Positions 18,055 through 27,524 of a DNA stretch of 64,000 nucleotides are shown piece by piece (the first letter of the stretch is position 1; every line of letters starts with the position of its first letter). Both the position numbers and the translations under genes were made by a program. Under the pieces are notes generated by a model. The model was not told where the DNA came from and made no database searches. It saw only the letters and a list, made by a program, of their open reading frames with translations. Location of the stretch: assembly GCF_027924145.1 (NCBI RefSeq), contig NZ_BRVP01000006.1:124001-188000 (forward strand). The letters run 5' to 3'. The stretch comes from Neptunitalea chrysea. Lineage in GTDB: Bacteria; Bacteroidota; Bacteroidia; Flavobacteriales; Flavobacteriaceae.

Positions 18055-18090
18055 AAAAAACATCCCGATAAGAGGGGTCTATCGGGATGC
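18055..18090 (-). terminator. rho-independent terminator (minus strand)
   Basis: A 10-bp perfect stem (18061-18070 with 18080-18089) and 9-nt loop is followed, read on the minus strand, by six Ts. It ends transcription coming from the efflux operon or from an independent RNA in 18090-18250. Confidence 0.85.
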
Positions 18091-18257
18091 TTTCTAAATT
18101 CCAAAAGTTGTTGTCATCATTCTTTCCGTTTACAACTTCATTCTTTACAAATTTTGGTCTTTCTCTAAGCTTAGTTCTTCTAAGGCTTCACTGACCGAAA
18201 AGCCTGTGATTATTTTTCCTTATACTTTGTAAGTCTTAATTTTCTTATTTAAAGATA
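18061..18257 (-). ncRNA. candidate structured RNA between efflux operon and VIT gene
   Basis: This region of the 395-bp gap lacks a credible gene on either strand but reads, on the minus strand, as a chain of hairpins. They are a 6-bp stem closing 11 nt (18183-18188 with 18200-18205), a 7-bp AAGTTGT/ACAACTT stem (18108-18114 with 18132-18138) that can extend through CCAA/TTGG, and the final terminator. A TATCTTTA sequence at 18250-18257 could be a -7 box. It may be an independent small RNA or only the 3' untranslated part of the efflux mRNA. The family is not recognised. Confidence 0.35.
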
Positions 18258-18311
18258 CAACAGATAAAATATAAATTGTATTAAAATTTTTCTAAACTAT
18301 TGTTAATAGTT

Positions 18312-19910
18312 TTAGTGTGCCGCATTACTCATATCTACTTTACCGGCTCCTTTTTTAATTAACATAACAAACGGAACACAAAGTAAGAATAAGATTCCCA
18401 GATACAGAAATACATCCATATAGGCTAGTACCGTACTTTGTTTGGTAATCGATAAATCTAACATTTTATGAGCTTTGTCTAAGGCTTCGTTAGATGAAAA
18501 GCCTTTGCTCATGAACATTTGTTGCGTTGCAGCCAATTGTTGCTGTACCTTATATTTAATAGGCGTAATATTAGAAATTAAGTCTACTCTATGTTGCATA
18601 GATATTCGGGTAATAAAGGTGGTGATAATAGCAATACCAAAAGACCCTCCTAATTGGCGCATCATTCCTGTAAAGGCTGCACCGTCTCCAATATCTTTTC
18701 CTTGTAAGGTAGATAGTGATAGGGTGGTAATAGGTACAAATAGTAACCCTAAACCAATACCCCGCACCACCAGTGGCCAAAAGAAATGTTCTGCACCTGT
18801 ATCTGGTGTCATCAATAAATACATCCATAAACTATATAGGAAGAAAGTTGTAAACCCGCCTATAACCAAATATTTCTGAGGTACTCCTTTTTGCAGCAGC
18901 TTGCCAATAATAGGCATCATAAGTCCTGTTGTAATGGAACTTGGTATTAATAATAAACCGGCATCGGTTGCAGTCCATCCTAAAATAGATTGTGTATAGA
19001 TAGGTATAATAAAGGTAGAACCATATAATCCAAATCCTAAGATAAATGTCATAAGGGTACCTACATTAAGGTTTCCGTCGCGGAGTACCCGTAAGTTTAC
19101 CACGGGATGTTCATATACCAGTTCTCTCCATATAAAGGCTACAAAACCAAATAATGAAACAATACTAAGGGCAACAATTAAAGGTTCTTCAAACCAATCG
19201 TCTTGTTGACCATGTTCTAAAACAAACTGTAACGAACCAATAAAGGCGGCTAATAACCCAATTCCTAACCAGTCTACTTGTTTTGCTTTCAGTTTATCTC
19301 CGTATTTCGGGCTTTTTACAAATAAGATGGTTAAAATGATTGCGGCAATCCCTACAGGAATGTTAATATAGAAAATATCTCTCCAGGAGTAATTATCTAC
19401 AAGATACCCACCAAGTGGCGGACCAAGCGTTGGTCCTACAATAACTCCCATACCGTAGATGGCTTGAGCCATACCACGTTTTTCTATCGGATAACTTTCG
19501 GTGATAATGGTTTGCGCTGTTACTAGTAATGCTCCTCCTCCCATTCCTTGTATAAAACGAAAGGCTACCAATTCCCAAATATTAGTGGCATTACCACATA
19601 AGAAAGAAGTAACGGTAAAGATTACAATAGAAGCGGCAAAGTAATTACGTCTTCCAAATTGTTTGGAAAGCCATCCGGTCATGGGAATAATAATTACGTT
19701 GGCAATGGCATAGGCTGTAATTACCCACGCCACATCTGTTAATGTAGCACCCAAACTACCTCTAATGTCGTTAAGGGCTACGTTAACAATGGTGGTATCT
19801 ATTATCTCTAGTAGCGCACATAAAATAGCGGTAATGGTAATAATAACCCTGTTAAAACCGTATTCTACTAAGCTATTAGGATCTGTTATTTGTGCTTTTA
19901 CTTCAGACAT
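18312..19910 (-). CDS. DHA2-family drug efflux MFS permease (EmrB/QacA type)
   Basis: The 532-residue protein has about 14 hydrophobic segments and the family motifs LDTTIVNVALNDI-like (EIIDTTIVNVALNDIRG), WVITAYAIANVIIIPMTGWLS with motif A (LSKQFGRRN) and GPTLGPPLGGYLVDNYSWRDIFYIN, which is motif C. It pumps toxic compounds out using the proton gradient, with HlyD and TolC partners forming a path to the outside. It starts 3 bp after the HlyD gene, and a tetR-tolC-hlyD-emrB order is complete. Confidence 0.92.
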   Translation of the reverse strand: MSEVKAQITDPNSLVEYGFNRVIITITAILCALLEIIDTTIVNVALNDIRGSLGATLTDVAWVITAYAIANVIIIPMTGWLSKQFGRRNYFAASIVIFTVTSFLCGNATNIWELVAFRFIQGMGGGALLVTAQTIITESYPIEKRGMAQAIYGMGVIVGPTLGPPLGGYLVDNYSWRDIFYINIPVGIAAIILTILFVKSPKYGDKLKAKQVDWLGIGLLAAFIGSLQFVLEHGQQDDWFEEPLIVALSIVSLFGFVAFIWRELVYEHPVVNLRVLRDGNLNVGTLMTFILGFGLYGSTFIIPIYTQSILGWTATDAGLLLIPSSITTGLMMPIIGKLLQKGVPQKYLVIGGFTTFFLYSLWMYLLMTPDTGAEHFFWPLVVRGIGLGLLFVPITTLSLSTLQGKDIGDGAAFTGMMRQLGGSFGIAIITTFITRISMQHRVDLISNITPIKYKVQQQLAATQQMFMSKGFSSNEALDKAHKMLDLSITKQSTVLAYMDVFLYLGILFLLCVPFVMLIKKGAGKVDMSNAAH

Positions 19911-19913
19911 AGG

Positions 19914-20996
19914 TTATTTTAAATGTACATCTACAACTACATTCATACCGGCACGTAATTTTGCTAATTTTGCATTGTTGTTTTCACTTGTAAAACTAAT
20001 TTTTACAGGTAAACGCTGAATGGTTTTCACAAAGTTACCAGTAGCATTATTAGGAGGTAGTAAAGAGAATTTAGCTCCGGTAGCAGGAGAAAAGGCAGTT
20101 ACTTTTGCCATAAACGTCTCTTTTGGAAAAGCATCTACTTCAATTGTTACAGTTTGACCCACTTCTAATTTTTCTAATTGTGTTTCTTTAAAGTTAGCAA
20201 CCACCCATTTATCTGTGGTGTTTACTAAATAAAACAATGCCTGACCAGGTGATACGAATTGTCCTGGTTGTAGCTCAACAGCGGAAAGTTGCCCCTCTAT
20301 TGGTGCAGTTACAATAGTGTAATTTCTATTTAAGATAGCAGCGTTTAACTGAGCAGTTGCACTTTCTACATTAGCTTGTGCTACCGCTACTTTTTTCTGT
20401 GCAATATCTGAATTGGTAACAGCCGCATATCTTTGACTAGAAGATGCTTTTTGTTGATTCTGTAAAACCTCAAGAGCTTTTTCAGCTTCTTGCTTATCAG
20501 CATCTGCTTGTTCAAATTGTTGTTTAGTGATTGATTTTTTCTCGTATAAATCTTTGTAACGTTCATAATCGTTAGTGGCTCTCCATAAACGTATTTTAGC
20601 ACTTTCAATGTTACCTTGAGCAGAGTTTACTTGTGCAGTACTTGTTTGTACTCCTGCATTAGAAGCGTTAATGCTTGCCTCGGCTACAAGTAACTGACTT
20701 TCTGCAGCAGCAAGATTAGCTCTTGCCTGTGCAACTTGTACTTCGTAATCATCGTCTTGTATAACAAAAAGGGTGTCACCTTTAAAAACTTTTTGATTAT
20801 CGGTCACATAAACTTTCTGTATGTACCCTGCTACACGTGGTATAATGGGGTTCATGTTGGCTTCAATCTGTGCATCGTCTGTAGTTTCATGCGCCATACC
20901 GTTAATGATAGTATAGCCTCCGTAAACAAGACCTATAAATACCATTACAGAGATGATAATTATAAATTTTTTATTTGTTTTTTTCTTTTGTTCCAT
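19914..20996 (-). CDS. HlyD/EmrA-family membrane fusion protein
   Basis: The 360-residue protein has a short cytosolic N-terminus, a single membrane anchor (IIIISVMVFIGLVYGGYTII, ~12-31), a lipoyl-like half (AHETTDDAQIEANMNPIIPRVAGYI), a long coiled-coil hairpin rich in Ala/Gln (~80-210) and the second lipoyl half with VTAPIEGQLSAVELQPGQFV. It links the inner-membrane DHA2 pump to the TolC-type channel. The TDDAQIEA pattern is typical of EmrA partners of DHA2 pumps. Confidence 0.92.
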   Translation of the reverse strand: MEQKKKTNKKFIIIISVMVFIGLVYGGYTIINGMAHETTDDAQIEANMNPIIPRVAGYIQKVYVTDNQKVFKGDTLFVIQDDDYEVQVAQARANLAAAESQLLVAEASINASNAGVQTSTAQVNSAQGNIESAKIRLWRATNDYERYKDLYEKKSITKQQFEQADADKQEAEKALEVLQNQQKASSSQRYAAVTNSDIAQKKVAVAQANVESATAQLNAAILNRNYTIVTAPIEGQLSAVELQPGQFVSPGQALFYLVNTTDKWVVANFKETQLEKLEVGQTVTIEVDAFPKETFMAKVTAFSPATGAKFSLLPPNNATGNFVKTIQRLPVKISFTSENNNAKLAKLRAGMNVVVDVHLK

Positions 20997-21026
20997 GATC
21001 TATTCGGTGAAAATTTAGTTTTAGTA

Positions 21027-22337
21027 TTAATTTAGATTTGAGGTTAAGCGACCTTGAGTATTTAAGAATTCGTAATACGTTCTAGTAATATCTGCCTGTG
21101 CATTTGCCAAGTCAATTTTTGATTGAAGCTTTTGAACATCTGCCTCTAATAAATCGTTAGTGTCTTGCAAACCATTATCATATTTGTCTTTTACAATACG
21201 ATAGTTCTCAGTAGCTTGTTCTTCAGATTTGGTATATACCGTTAACTTTTTTAATGCTAGCTGATAATTTTGTCTGGCATTTTCCACCTGAATGTTTATT
21301 TGCTCATTGGCATGCTCAATACTATATTCTAGGGTCTGTGCTTTACTTTTTGCTGCTTTAATATGACTCTTAGCTTTAAAGATATCTGAGATGTTATAAG
21401 AAATTCCAACACCAAAATTCATAGCATTGGTAATCGTTATAAAATCTTGTATATCTGCTGCAATATATCCACCAGAGAAATAGATAGATGGGTAATATTT
21501 AGCTTTTGCAATTTTAACTTGTGATTCAGCAGCTTGTTTTTGCATTTCCATAGCTTGTACATCAAATCTTGAAATGCTTACAGATGGATTTGACTGTGCA
21601 ATTCCAAAATCAGCGTCTGAGGTCTCAATAGTTGTGTTTGGGGGAAGTTTTAATAATGTTAATAATTGATAGTTGATCATGTAACGAGTTTTAATTGCTT
21701 CGTCAAGTGCTATTTGAATGTTAGCTTCTTGTAATTCAGCTTTTAAACGGTCGTTTTTAGCTAACAAGCCATTGTCTTCCATATTCTTAAAATCAACTAC
21801 ACGTTGGTGAGCACTTTTAAGATTTTCTTCAATAAGACTAACTGTTTGTGTTGCTTTGTATAGATTTATGTAGCCATTAATAGCCGCTAAGGCAATTTGC
21901 TCTTTGTCGTTTTTGGCCATTAAAACTTCGGCTTCATAGTTTTGTTCACCGGCTTTAATTGCGTTCTTAATTTGAAACCCTGAAAATATAGGTTGGGTTA
22001 AAGTAGCCATACCCAATGCCAATCTGTTTGGACTTGGAGTGGCACCCGAACTTTCGCTTCCGCTATCGGTACTTCCAGTGTTGTATTTAAGATTCATGTC
22101 AACATTGGTTAAATACATATATTGACCTGAAAGTTTAAAGTCGGGATACTGATTGTTTTTAATAACATTTAGCTCGTTTTCTGCCGTTAGCACTTTACTG
22201 TCCGAAATTTTAATTTCGGTACTGTTTCCCAGTGCTAATGATACAGCTTCCTGAAGGTTTAAGGGTTTTGTTTCTTGTGCATATGATAGCCCCATAGCTA
22301 ACATTAGTACTAAAAACAAGGTGGTTTTAATTTTCAT
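21027..22337 (-). CDS. TolC-family outer-membrane efflux protein
   Basis: The 436-residue protein begins with a signal peptide (MKIKTTLFLVLMLAMGLSYA-Q), then NLQEAVSLALGNSTEIKISDSKVL and a second repeat of the same helical hairpin pattern in the C-terminal half (AESQVKIAKAKYYPSIYFSGGY). TolC trimers form the outer-membrane channel and periplasmic tunnel for efflux. It overlaps the end of the tetR gene by 11 bp, so the two are translated together. Confidence 0.92.
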   Translation of the reverse strand: MKIKTTLFLVLMLAMGLSYAQETKPLNLQEAVSLALGNSTEIKISDSKVLTAENELNVIKNNQYPDFKLSGQYMYLTNVDMNLKYNTGSTDSGSESSGATPSPNRLALGMATLTQPIFSGFQIKNAIKAGEQNYEAEVLMAKNDKEQIALAAINGYINLYKATQTVSLIEENLKSAHQRVVDFKNMEDNGLLAKNDRLKAELQEANIQIALDEAIKTRYMINYQLLTLLKLPPNTTIETSDADFGIAQSNPSVSISRFDVQAMEMQKQAAESQVKIAKAKYYPSIYFSGGYIAADIQDFITITNAMNFGVGISYNISDIFKAKSHIKAAKSKAQTLEYSIEHANEQINIQVENARQNYQLALKKLTVYTKSEEQATENYRIVKDKYDNGLQDTNDLLEADVQKLQSKIDLANAQADITRTYYEFLNTQGRLTSNLN

Positions 22338-22947
22338 ACGTTAAAATAGCTTTAATGGTTTTTTGGATATGTTTTGTGAGGGTGTGAAAAACAAAGTCAT
22401 CAATGTCTTTGTCTTCCAGTTTGTATATAATTTTAAATAGTTTTTTGTTGTAATAAAAACTGAAGTAGCTGCCTAGAATGGTTGGGAAAATAAGTGGAAT
22501 TTCTATGTTTGAAACAAATACCCCATTCTTTTGACCATCCTTAATAAAGCTCTCAATAAGGGTGTAGTTTTTTAACTTATGTTCAATATATTTTTCAATA
22601 GTAATATTTCTAAGACCATTAGAATGTTCAAAATGGAGTATTTTATGAATACGTCTATTTTTATGTATCCTTTTAATAAGGAGCATCACCATAGTATCTA
22701 ATTTTTCAATATAGGTGAGGGTGTCATTCTTTATTATATTGGTAATTTCATTTCGAAAATCTAGTGTTCTATATTCTAACAAGGTTTCCAGAAGTTTTTC
22801 TTTAGAGCCAAAATAATAAGATATCATGGCAATATTAATATCTGCTTTTTTAGCAATTTGTCTTACCGAAGTAGCACCAAAACCATGCTCTGCAAATAAC
22901 TGCTCTGCTATTATTAGAATTTGTATTTGTTTATCATTAAGATTCAT
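22327..22947 (-). CDS. TetR/AcrR-family repressor of the efflux operon
   Basis: This is a 206-residue regulator with an N-terminal TetR helix-turn-helix at about 23-53 (FGATSVRQIAKKADINIAMISYYFGSKEKLL) and a helical ligand domain behind it. It is the first gene of the operon, followed with overlap by tolC. A 33-bp imperfect palindrome starts 25 bp upstream of the ATG, so it most likely represses its own operon and is released by a pump substrate. Confidence 0.88.
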   Translation of the reverse strand: MNLNDKQIQILIIAEQLFAEHGFGATSVRQIAKKADINIAMISYYFGSKEKLLETLLEYRTLDFRNEITNIIKNDTLTYIEKLDTMVMLLIKRIHKNRRIHKILHFEHSNGLRNITIEKYIEHKLKNYTLIESFIKDGQKNGVFVSNIEIPLIFPTILGSYFSFYYNKKLFKIIYKLEDKDIDDFVFHTLTKHIQKTIKAILTYEN

Positions 22948-22966
22948 GTCTTGTTCATTTTCATGA

Positions 22967-23004
22967 CAAAATTAAACAAACGTTTAATTTAAACATTTGT
23001 TTAA
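22967..23004 (-). promoter_or_regulatory. TetR operator overlapping the efflux promoter
   Basis: An imperfect 33-bp palindrome spans 22972-23004, with TTAAACAAA and TTTGTTTAA at its outer ends. A minus-strand TAATTTTG (22967-22974) matches the -7 element and is overlapped by the palindrome edge. This fits direct blocking of the promoter. Confidence 0.6.
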
Positions 23005-23381
23005 TAATTAAAAAAACGAAATTTAACAATACAACGTTGGAATTTTAATAGAAATAGGGAATTAAACGAATTGAGTTTGTTTTAGTGCATTGTCTAAACA
23101 ATTGATTTTTTTAATAGGAAAACTAGATGTATTCCCAAAGAAGATTTTTTAGAAGATTAAGTTAGCAAAACTTCTTTTTTGATGGAGGCTACCATATAAG
23201 TAGCCTTTTATCATATAGTTATTTTAAAAAAAGTGAACCTATTTTTTGGCATCATACTATACCTATTAATTCGATTTGAAATGTAATAGGGTTAACATCT
23301 TTAACGTTCAATTTTCATAAGTTTTTAATAGCGGCATTTCAGGTAGGGGATGCCTTGAAAGGTTATTTTATACAAGAATCT
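23005..23381. other. intergenic region between tetR and trpA
   Basis: This stretch is AT-rich and has no credible reading frame. It holds one clean hairpin, a 7-bp stem (23186-23192 with 23200-23206) followed on the plus strand by TTTT, which looks like a terminator although no plus-strand gene precedes it. A shorter GGCAT/ATGCC stem lies near 23333-23354. Nothing else was seen. Confidence 0.5.
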
Positions 23382-24140
23382 TTAATCAAAAATAAAGAAA
23401 TCTTTAATTTTGATTAAATCATATGTTTTAATATGTTTTACAAATGCCGACCCTATAATAGCTCCTTTAGCATAGGTAGTAGCCGTATTAAAAGTGTCTG
23501 TATTACTAATACCAAAACCTACTATTTGAGGAGTTGTTAGCTGTAAGTCGGCTATACGCTTAAAATATGCTATTTGTGCATCTCCAAAAGCATTTTGGGT
23601 ACCAGTAACACTAGCGGAACTTACCATATAAATAAATCCATTAGAAATACTATCTATAAATTGAATACGCTCATCACTGGTTTGAGGTGTTATTAAGAAG
23701 ATGTTTATCAATCCGTATTTTTCAAAAATAGCTTGGTATTCTTCGTGGTACACATCTACAGGTAAATCTGGGATAATAAGCCCATCTATACCTATAGAAG
23801 CACATTTTTTACAAAAATCTTCCACCCCGTATTGTAGCATAGGGTTAAAGTATCCCATAATAATTAATGGAATGGTTACTGATTCACGAATGTTTGCTAG
23901 CTGATTAAATAATAGCTCTGTAGTCATTCCGTTTTTCAATGCTTGTGTAGAGCTTTCTTGTATGGTAGGTCCATCGGCTAAAGGATCACTAAAAGGTAAC
24001 CCTATTTCTATGATATCGGTGCCGGCTTTTTCCAATTCTTGAATAATGGTTGTGGTATCATTCAGATTAGGGTATCCAGCTGTAAAATATATTGACTTCA
24101 GTTTTTTATCTTCTTCCAGTTTTTGTGCTATTCTATTCAT
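23382..24140 (-). CDS. trpA: tryptophan synthase alpha subunit
   Basis: The 252-residue TIM-barrel subunit cleaves indole-3-glycerol phosphate to indole and glyceraldehyde 3-phosphate. The signature EIGLPFSDPLADGPTIQ gives catalytic Glu46 and Asp57, matching Glu49/Asp60 of the E. coli enzyme. It is the last gene of the trp transcript but is separated from trpB by two exported carbohydrate-related genes; its start overlaps the preceding gene by 8 bp. Confidence 0.96.
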   Translation of the reverse strand: MNRIAQKLEEDKKLKSIYFTAGYPNLNDTTTIIQELEKAGTDIIEIGLPFSDPLADGPTIQESSTQALKNGMTTELLFNQLANIRESVTIPLIIMGYFNPMLQYGVEDFCKKCASIGIDGLIIPDLPVDVYHEEYQAIFEKYGLINIFLITPQTSDERIQFIDSISNGFIYMVSSASVTGTQNAFGDAQIAYFKRIADLQLTTPQIVGFGISNTDTFNTATTYAKGAIIGSAFVKHIKTYDLIKIKDFFIFD

Positions 24141-25227
24141 GGTGTAATTCTTTATGCAATTTTTTTAATACATTTTGTTGTTCAGCAGATAAATCATCTG
24201 CGGTAAATATAGAGATGCCTTTTGCACCTTTTTCTTTAGCTAATAAGATGGCTTTTTCTAAATCTTTCTCGCTTTTAAGTGCCGGACTATATAATCCTGC
24301 TATCACCGGAAAATCTACACTTTGTACTCCTTGCTCGGTTGCAAAGCCTATCCAATTAATGTTTTGACGATAGAAGTTTTGGTATAGCATAGGAAATGCC
24401 ATATCTAAATCCCAATCGTTCCAAGCTTGTCTTACCATTTGACGTGACATTTCAGGAAATGGAAAAACAGCTGCCGTCAGTTTTACGTTTTTTTGATGTG
24501 CCATTTCGGCAATTTCATTTACTAACGAGGTTACTGCATTTAAACGGTATTGTCGCCATTCAGTGCTCAGTTCTGGGTGCTTCATTTCAATAGGGTCTAT
24601 ACCAAATAAGTCTTGGAAGCCTTTTCTTGCAATCGGGTGATAGTCGTAATCATACTCTGGCATTTCATGGTCTTGAACCAGTCCGTATTTTGGTTGTAAA
24701 TCGCTCCCCAATATTACATCAACATAGCGTACATAATCTAAATGTACAGATGCTAATCCTTCTACTTCTAAAAGTTTAGCTACATTACTTTTAATATAGT
24801 TACGAGCTTCTGGATGAAACGGACTTAACCATTGGTAATAGTCAACATAGGCTCGATAATCTAATGAGTTGTCGCCATTTCTGTTAACGGCATACCATTC
24901 CGGATGTTTGTTAGCAATGGTATCATTGGGGCGGTTTAAAGTCCACATCCATGCGTGGACTTTTATATGATGCTTATTAGCTAGTGGTACTAGTTGTGTA
25001 AGCACTTTTGGTTTAGCACCAACTTGTATTTCAGTAATACCCAAACTATCGTAATGCGTTAATTTGGTTTCCCATTTTTCTGTATCAAATGCATCACCTG
25101 CATGTACCCATGAAGCAAATATAAAATAGTCTGAAGTTTTAGGTTCAGTAGTTGTTGCAGTTTGTTCCTTTTTGGTGTTTGTACAACTCACAAAAAGAAT
25201 TGAAATGATCAACATGATTTTTTTCAT
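24133..25227 (-). CDS. GHL10-type glycosyl-hydrolase-like lipoprotein
   Basis: The 364-residue protein has a lipoprotein signal (MKKIMLIISILFVSC, Cys15) and a TIM-barrel-like domain of the family 10 glycosyl-hydrolase-like (GHL10) type. Features include HAWMWTLNRPND, the conserved SVHLDYVRYVD near 150-160, LTAAVFPFPE and DMAFPMLYQNFY. It probably acts on a polysaccharide or peptidoglycan-like glycan outside the cytoplasm. Oddly it is inside the trp operon: it overlaps the CBM9-like gene by 4 bp and trpA by 8 bp. No tryptophan-related role is visible. Confidence 0.7.
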   Translation of the reverse strand: MKKIMLIISILFVSCTNTKKEQTATTTEPKTSDYFIFASWVHAGDAFDTEKWETKLTHYDSLGITEIQVGAKPKVLTQLVPLANKHHIKVHAWMWTLNRPNDTIANKHPEWYAVNRNGDNSLDYRAYVDYYQWLSPFHPEARNYIKSNVAKLLEVEGLASVHLDYVRYVDVILGSDLQPKYGLVQDHEMPEYDYDYHPIARKGFQDLFGIDPIEMKHPELSTEWRQYRLNAVTSLVNEIAEMAHQKNVKLTAAVFPFPEMSRQMVRQAWNDWDLDMAFPMLYQNFYRQNINWIGFATEQGVQSVDFPVIAGLYSPALKSEKDLEKAILLAKEKGAKGISIFTADDLSAEQQNVLKKLHKELHHE

Positions 25228-26327
25228 GGGGTAACGGAATTTAGAATACCTTCTTCATTAATTACATAGGTATGTGCGGTTTCATTACTGTTTATAACAA
25301 ACTCAAACCCAATATTGGTTTTAATAAACTCAGCGTTTACAGTTTTACCAGTGTCATAGGTTACCTTATAGAATCTTTTAGTTTCGGCAGGTAAGCTTTG
25401 TAATTTCTTTAACGAGTTAAATTTTGTTTCTCTAAATAAGGCATAGGCGGTTTGCTTTATTTTTAAATCAATCTCCTGCTTATAGGGAACATTTTTTGCT
25501 GAGGTTTTTTCGGTAAACTGAATGTAACCCCATTTTTCAGGTTCGTGCATATTAATCACTTTCTGATTACTCCATACCCAATTGTATTCTGGTAAAAACG
25601 TACTGTTTTTCTTTTTTCTGTAATATCTACCGTTAATAAGATCATAATCCCATTCTACTCTTGAAAAATTTAAACGCCATTGCTCACCTTCTTTAGGGAT
25701 GGCATGACTTCCTTTTAGTTCTGAAATAGCTTTAAGTGGAATGGCAATTTCCACCGTCCATCCGGTATCTGTATCCTTCGGATTATTGATAGTTCCCTGA
25801 ATATTTACCGCCGATTTTAATTCCTTTAAATCCCAATGATTATTTGGTTTGCCACTAACTCTATACGGTTTATCTAAATGTAAATCCCATACGGTGTTAA
25901 AGGCATTTATTTCTATTTCACCATAATTTTTGGTGGTGTTTGAAGGATCTATAAATATTTCAAAATCGTTGTTATAAAAAATAATGGTATCTCGTTGTTT
26001 TAGTGTTGCCCATACATGAGGTTCTTCCAATTCTGCATATACGTATAGATAGGTATCATCCCAAAGCATTTTTACTTGGGTGTTGTATTTGGGCTGTTTA
26101 ATACCTTCTATATCTATAAAGCTATCTGTATAACTGGTTTTTGCCCAATCCTTTTCACTTGCTTTTCCATCTATGGTAATGGGTTGGGTAGTTTTGGTAA
26201 CTATGTAATGCTTAGGAACCACTATGAGATTGGAAACATTTATGGTTTCCATTTTTTTAGTGTTTTGAGCAAAACAAGAATAGCTTAAAACAAAGGTAAA
26301 CCAAACGAGGTACTGAATAGGTTTCAT
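25224..26327 (-). CDS. exported carbohydrate-binding family 9-like protein
   Basis: The 367-residue protein has a Sec signal ([21 protein letters not shown]) and a CBM9/DOMON-like beta-sandwich. The domain starts ITIDGKASEKDWAKTSYTD, continues VKMLWDDTYLYVYAELEEPHVWATL and ends FDIEFIDP-like as DFEIFIDPSNT. Such domains bind sugars or haem outside the cytoplasm. The gene lies directly after trpB (shared base at 26327) and overlaps the GHL10 lipoprotein gene by 4 bp, so the pair travels as a unit within the trp operon. Confidence 0.75.
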   Translation of the reverse strand: MKPIQYLVWFTFVLSYSCFAQNTKKMETINVSNLIVVPKHYIVTKTTQPITIDGKASEKDWAKTSYTDSFIDIEGIKQPKYNTQVKMLWDDTYLYVYAELEEPHVWATLKQRDTIIFYNNDFEIFIDPSNTTKNYGEIEINAFNTVWDLHLDKPYRVSGKPNNHWDLKELKSAVNIQGTINNPKDTDTGWTVEIAIPLKAISELKGSHAIPKEGEQWRLNFSRVEWDYDLINGRYYRKKKNSTFLPEYNWVWSNQKVINMHEPEKWGYIQFTEKTSAKNVPYKQEIDLKIKQTAYALFRETKFNSLKKLQSLPAETKRFYKVTYDTGKTVNAEFIKTNIGFEFVINSNETAHTYVINEEGILNSVTP

Positions 26328-27508
26328 TATAAATTAAAATGTTTGATATAGGTATCTAAATCTTTATCTCCGCGCCCAGAAAGGTTTATAATAACAATGT
26401 CATCTTCTTTAAACTTTCTTTCTTTTAGTATGGCAAACGCATGAGCACTTTCAATAGCTGGAATAATACCTTCTAATTGCGTAAGCTCTATACCTGCTTC
26501 CATGGCCTGATTGTCTGTTATAGCAATAAATTCGGCTCTTTCTGATTTAAACAAATGTGCATGTAATGGTCCAACTCCTGGATAATCTAACCCTGCCGAA
26601 ATAGAGTACGGTTCCGTGATTTGTCCGTCTTTGGTTTGCATTAATAGGGTTTTACTACCATGAATAATTCCTTCATTACCCAATACAGAAGTAGCAGCAC
26701 TTTCACCACTATTTACACCATGACCAGCAGCCTCAACAGCAATTAGGTTTACTTGTTCTTCATCTAAAAAATGATAGAATGCACCTGCCGCATTACTTCC
26801 GCCACCTACACAAGCTACTACGTGATTAGGGTGCTCGGTTCCCTCATGCTCTAATAACTGCTTTTTAATCTCTTCAGAAATTACACTCTGAAAACGGGCT
26901 ACCATATCAGGATACGGATGCGGTCCTACAACCGACCCAATAATGTAATGGGTATCAACCGGATTGTTAATCCAGTCTCTAATGGCTTCATTGGTAGCAT
27001 CTTTTAAGGTTTTACTTCCTGAGGTGGCAGCAATTACTTCTGCTCCTAACATTTTCATACGAGCTACATTGGGTGCCTGGCGAGCAATATCTATTTCGCC
27101 CATATAAACAATACACTTCATGCCCATTAAGGCACATACAGTAGCGGTAGCAACCCCATGCTGACCTGCGCCGGTTTCGGCAATAATACGGGTTTTACTC
27201 AAACGCTTTGCCATGAGTATTTGACCAATAGTATTATTCACTTTATGGGCTCCGGTATGGTTTAGGTCTTCACGTTTCAGGTATATCTTGGTCTTATATT
27301 TATCTGAGAGACGCTTTGCAAAATAAAGAGGCGAAGGACGTCCAACATAATCTTTCAGGAGTTTTTGAAATTCTTGTTGAAAATCTTCCTCCTGCATTAT
27401 GTTAATATAGTTTTGGCGTAGCTCTTCTACATTAGGGTAGAGCATTTCGGGGATGTAAGCACCTCCAAATTCTCCGTAATATCCTTTTTCATTTACATGA
27501 TAACTCAT
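26327..27508 (-). CDS. trpB: tryptophan synthase beta subunit
   Basis: The 393-residue PLP enzyme joins indole and serine to tryptophan. HTGAHKVNN holds the PLP lysine (Lys89), and [10 protein letters not shown] binds the cofactor phosphate. I chose the ATG at 27508 ([16 protein letters not shown]), the usual start; a farther one at 27544 overlaps trpF and adds an atypical tail. The length fits TrpB of the common (TrpB1) type. Confidence 0.96.
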   Translation of the reverse strand: MSYHVNEKGYYGEFGGAYIPEMLYPNVEELRQNYINIMQEEDFQQEFQKLLKDYVGRPSPLYFAKRLSDKYKTKIYLKREDLNHTGAHKVNNTIGQILMAKRLSKTRIIAETGAGQHGVATATVCALMGMKCIVYMGEIDIARQAPNVARMKMLGAEVIAATSGSKTLKDATNEAIRDWINNPVDTHYIIGSVVGPHPYPDMVARFQSVISEEIKKQLLEHEGTEHPNHVVACVGGGSNAAGAFYHFLDEEQVNLIAVEAAGHGVNSGESAATSVLGNEGIIHGSKTLLMQTKDGQITEPYSISAGLDYPGVGPLHAHLFKSERAEFIAITDNQAMEAGIELTQLEGIIPAIESAHAFAILKERKFKEDDIVIINLSGRGDKDLDTYIKHFNL

Positions 27509-27524
27509 AGTCTTCAGGTTATAT

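Noticed and set aside
23186-23210. Plus-strand terminator implying a small RNA gene between tetR and trpA
   Set aside because: No promoter or structured sequence before it was found; kept only as a note in the gap description.
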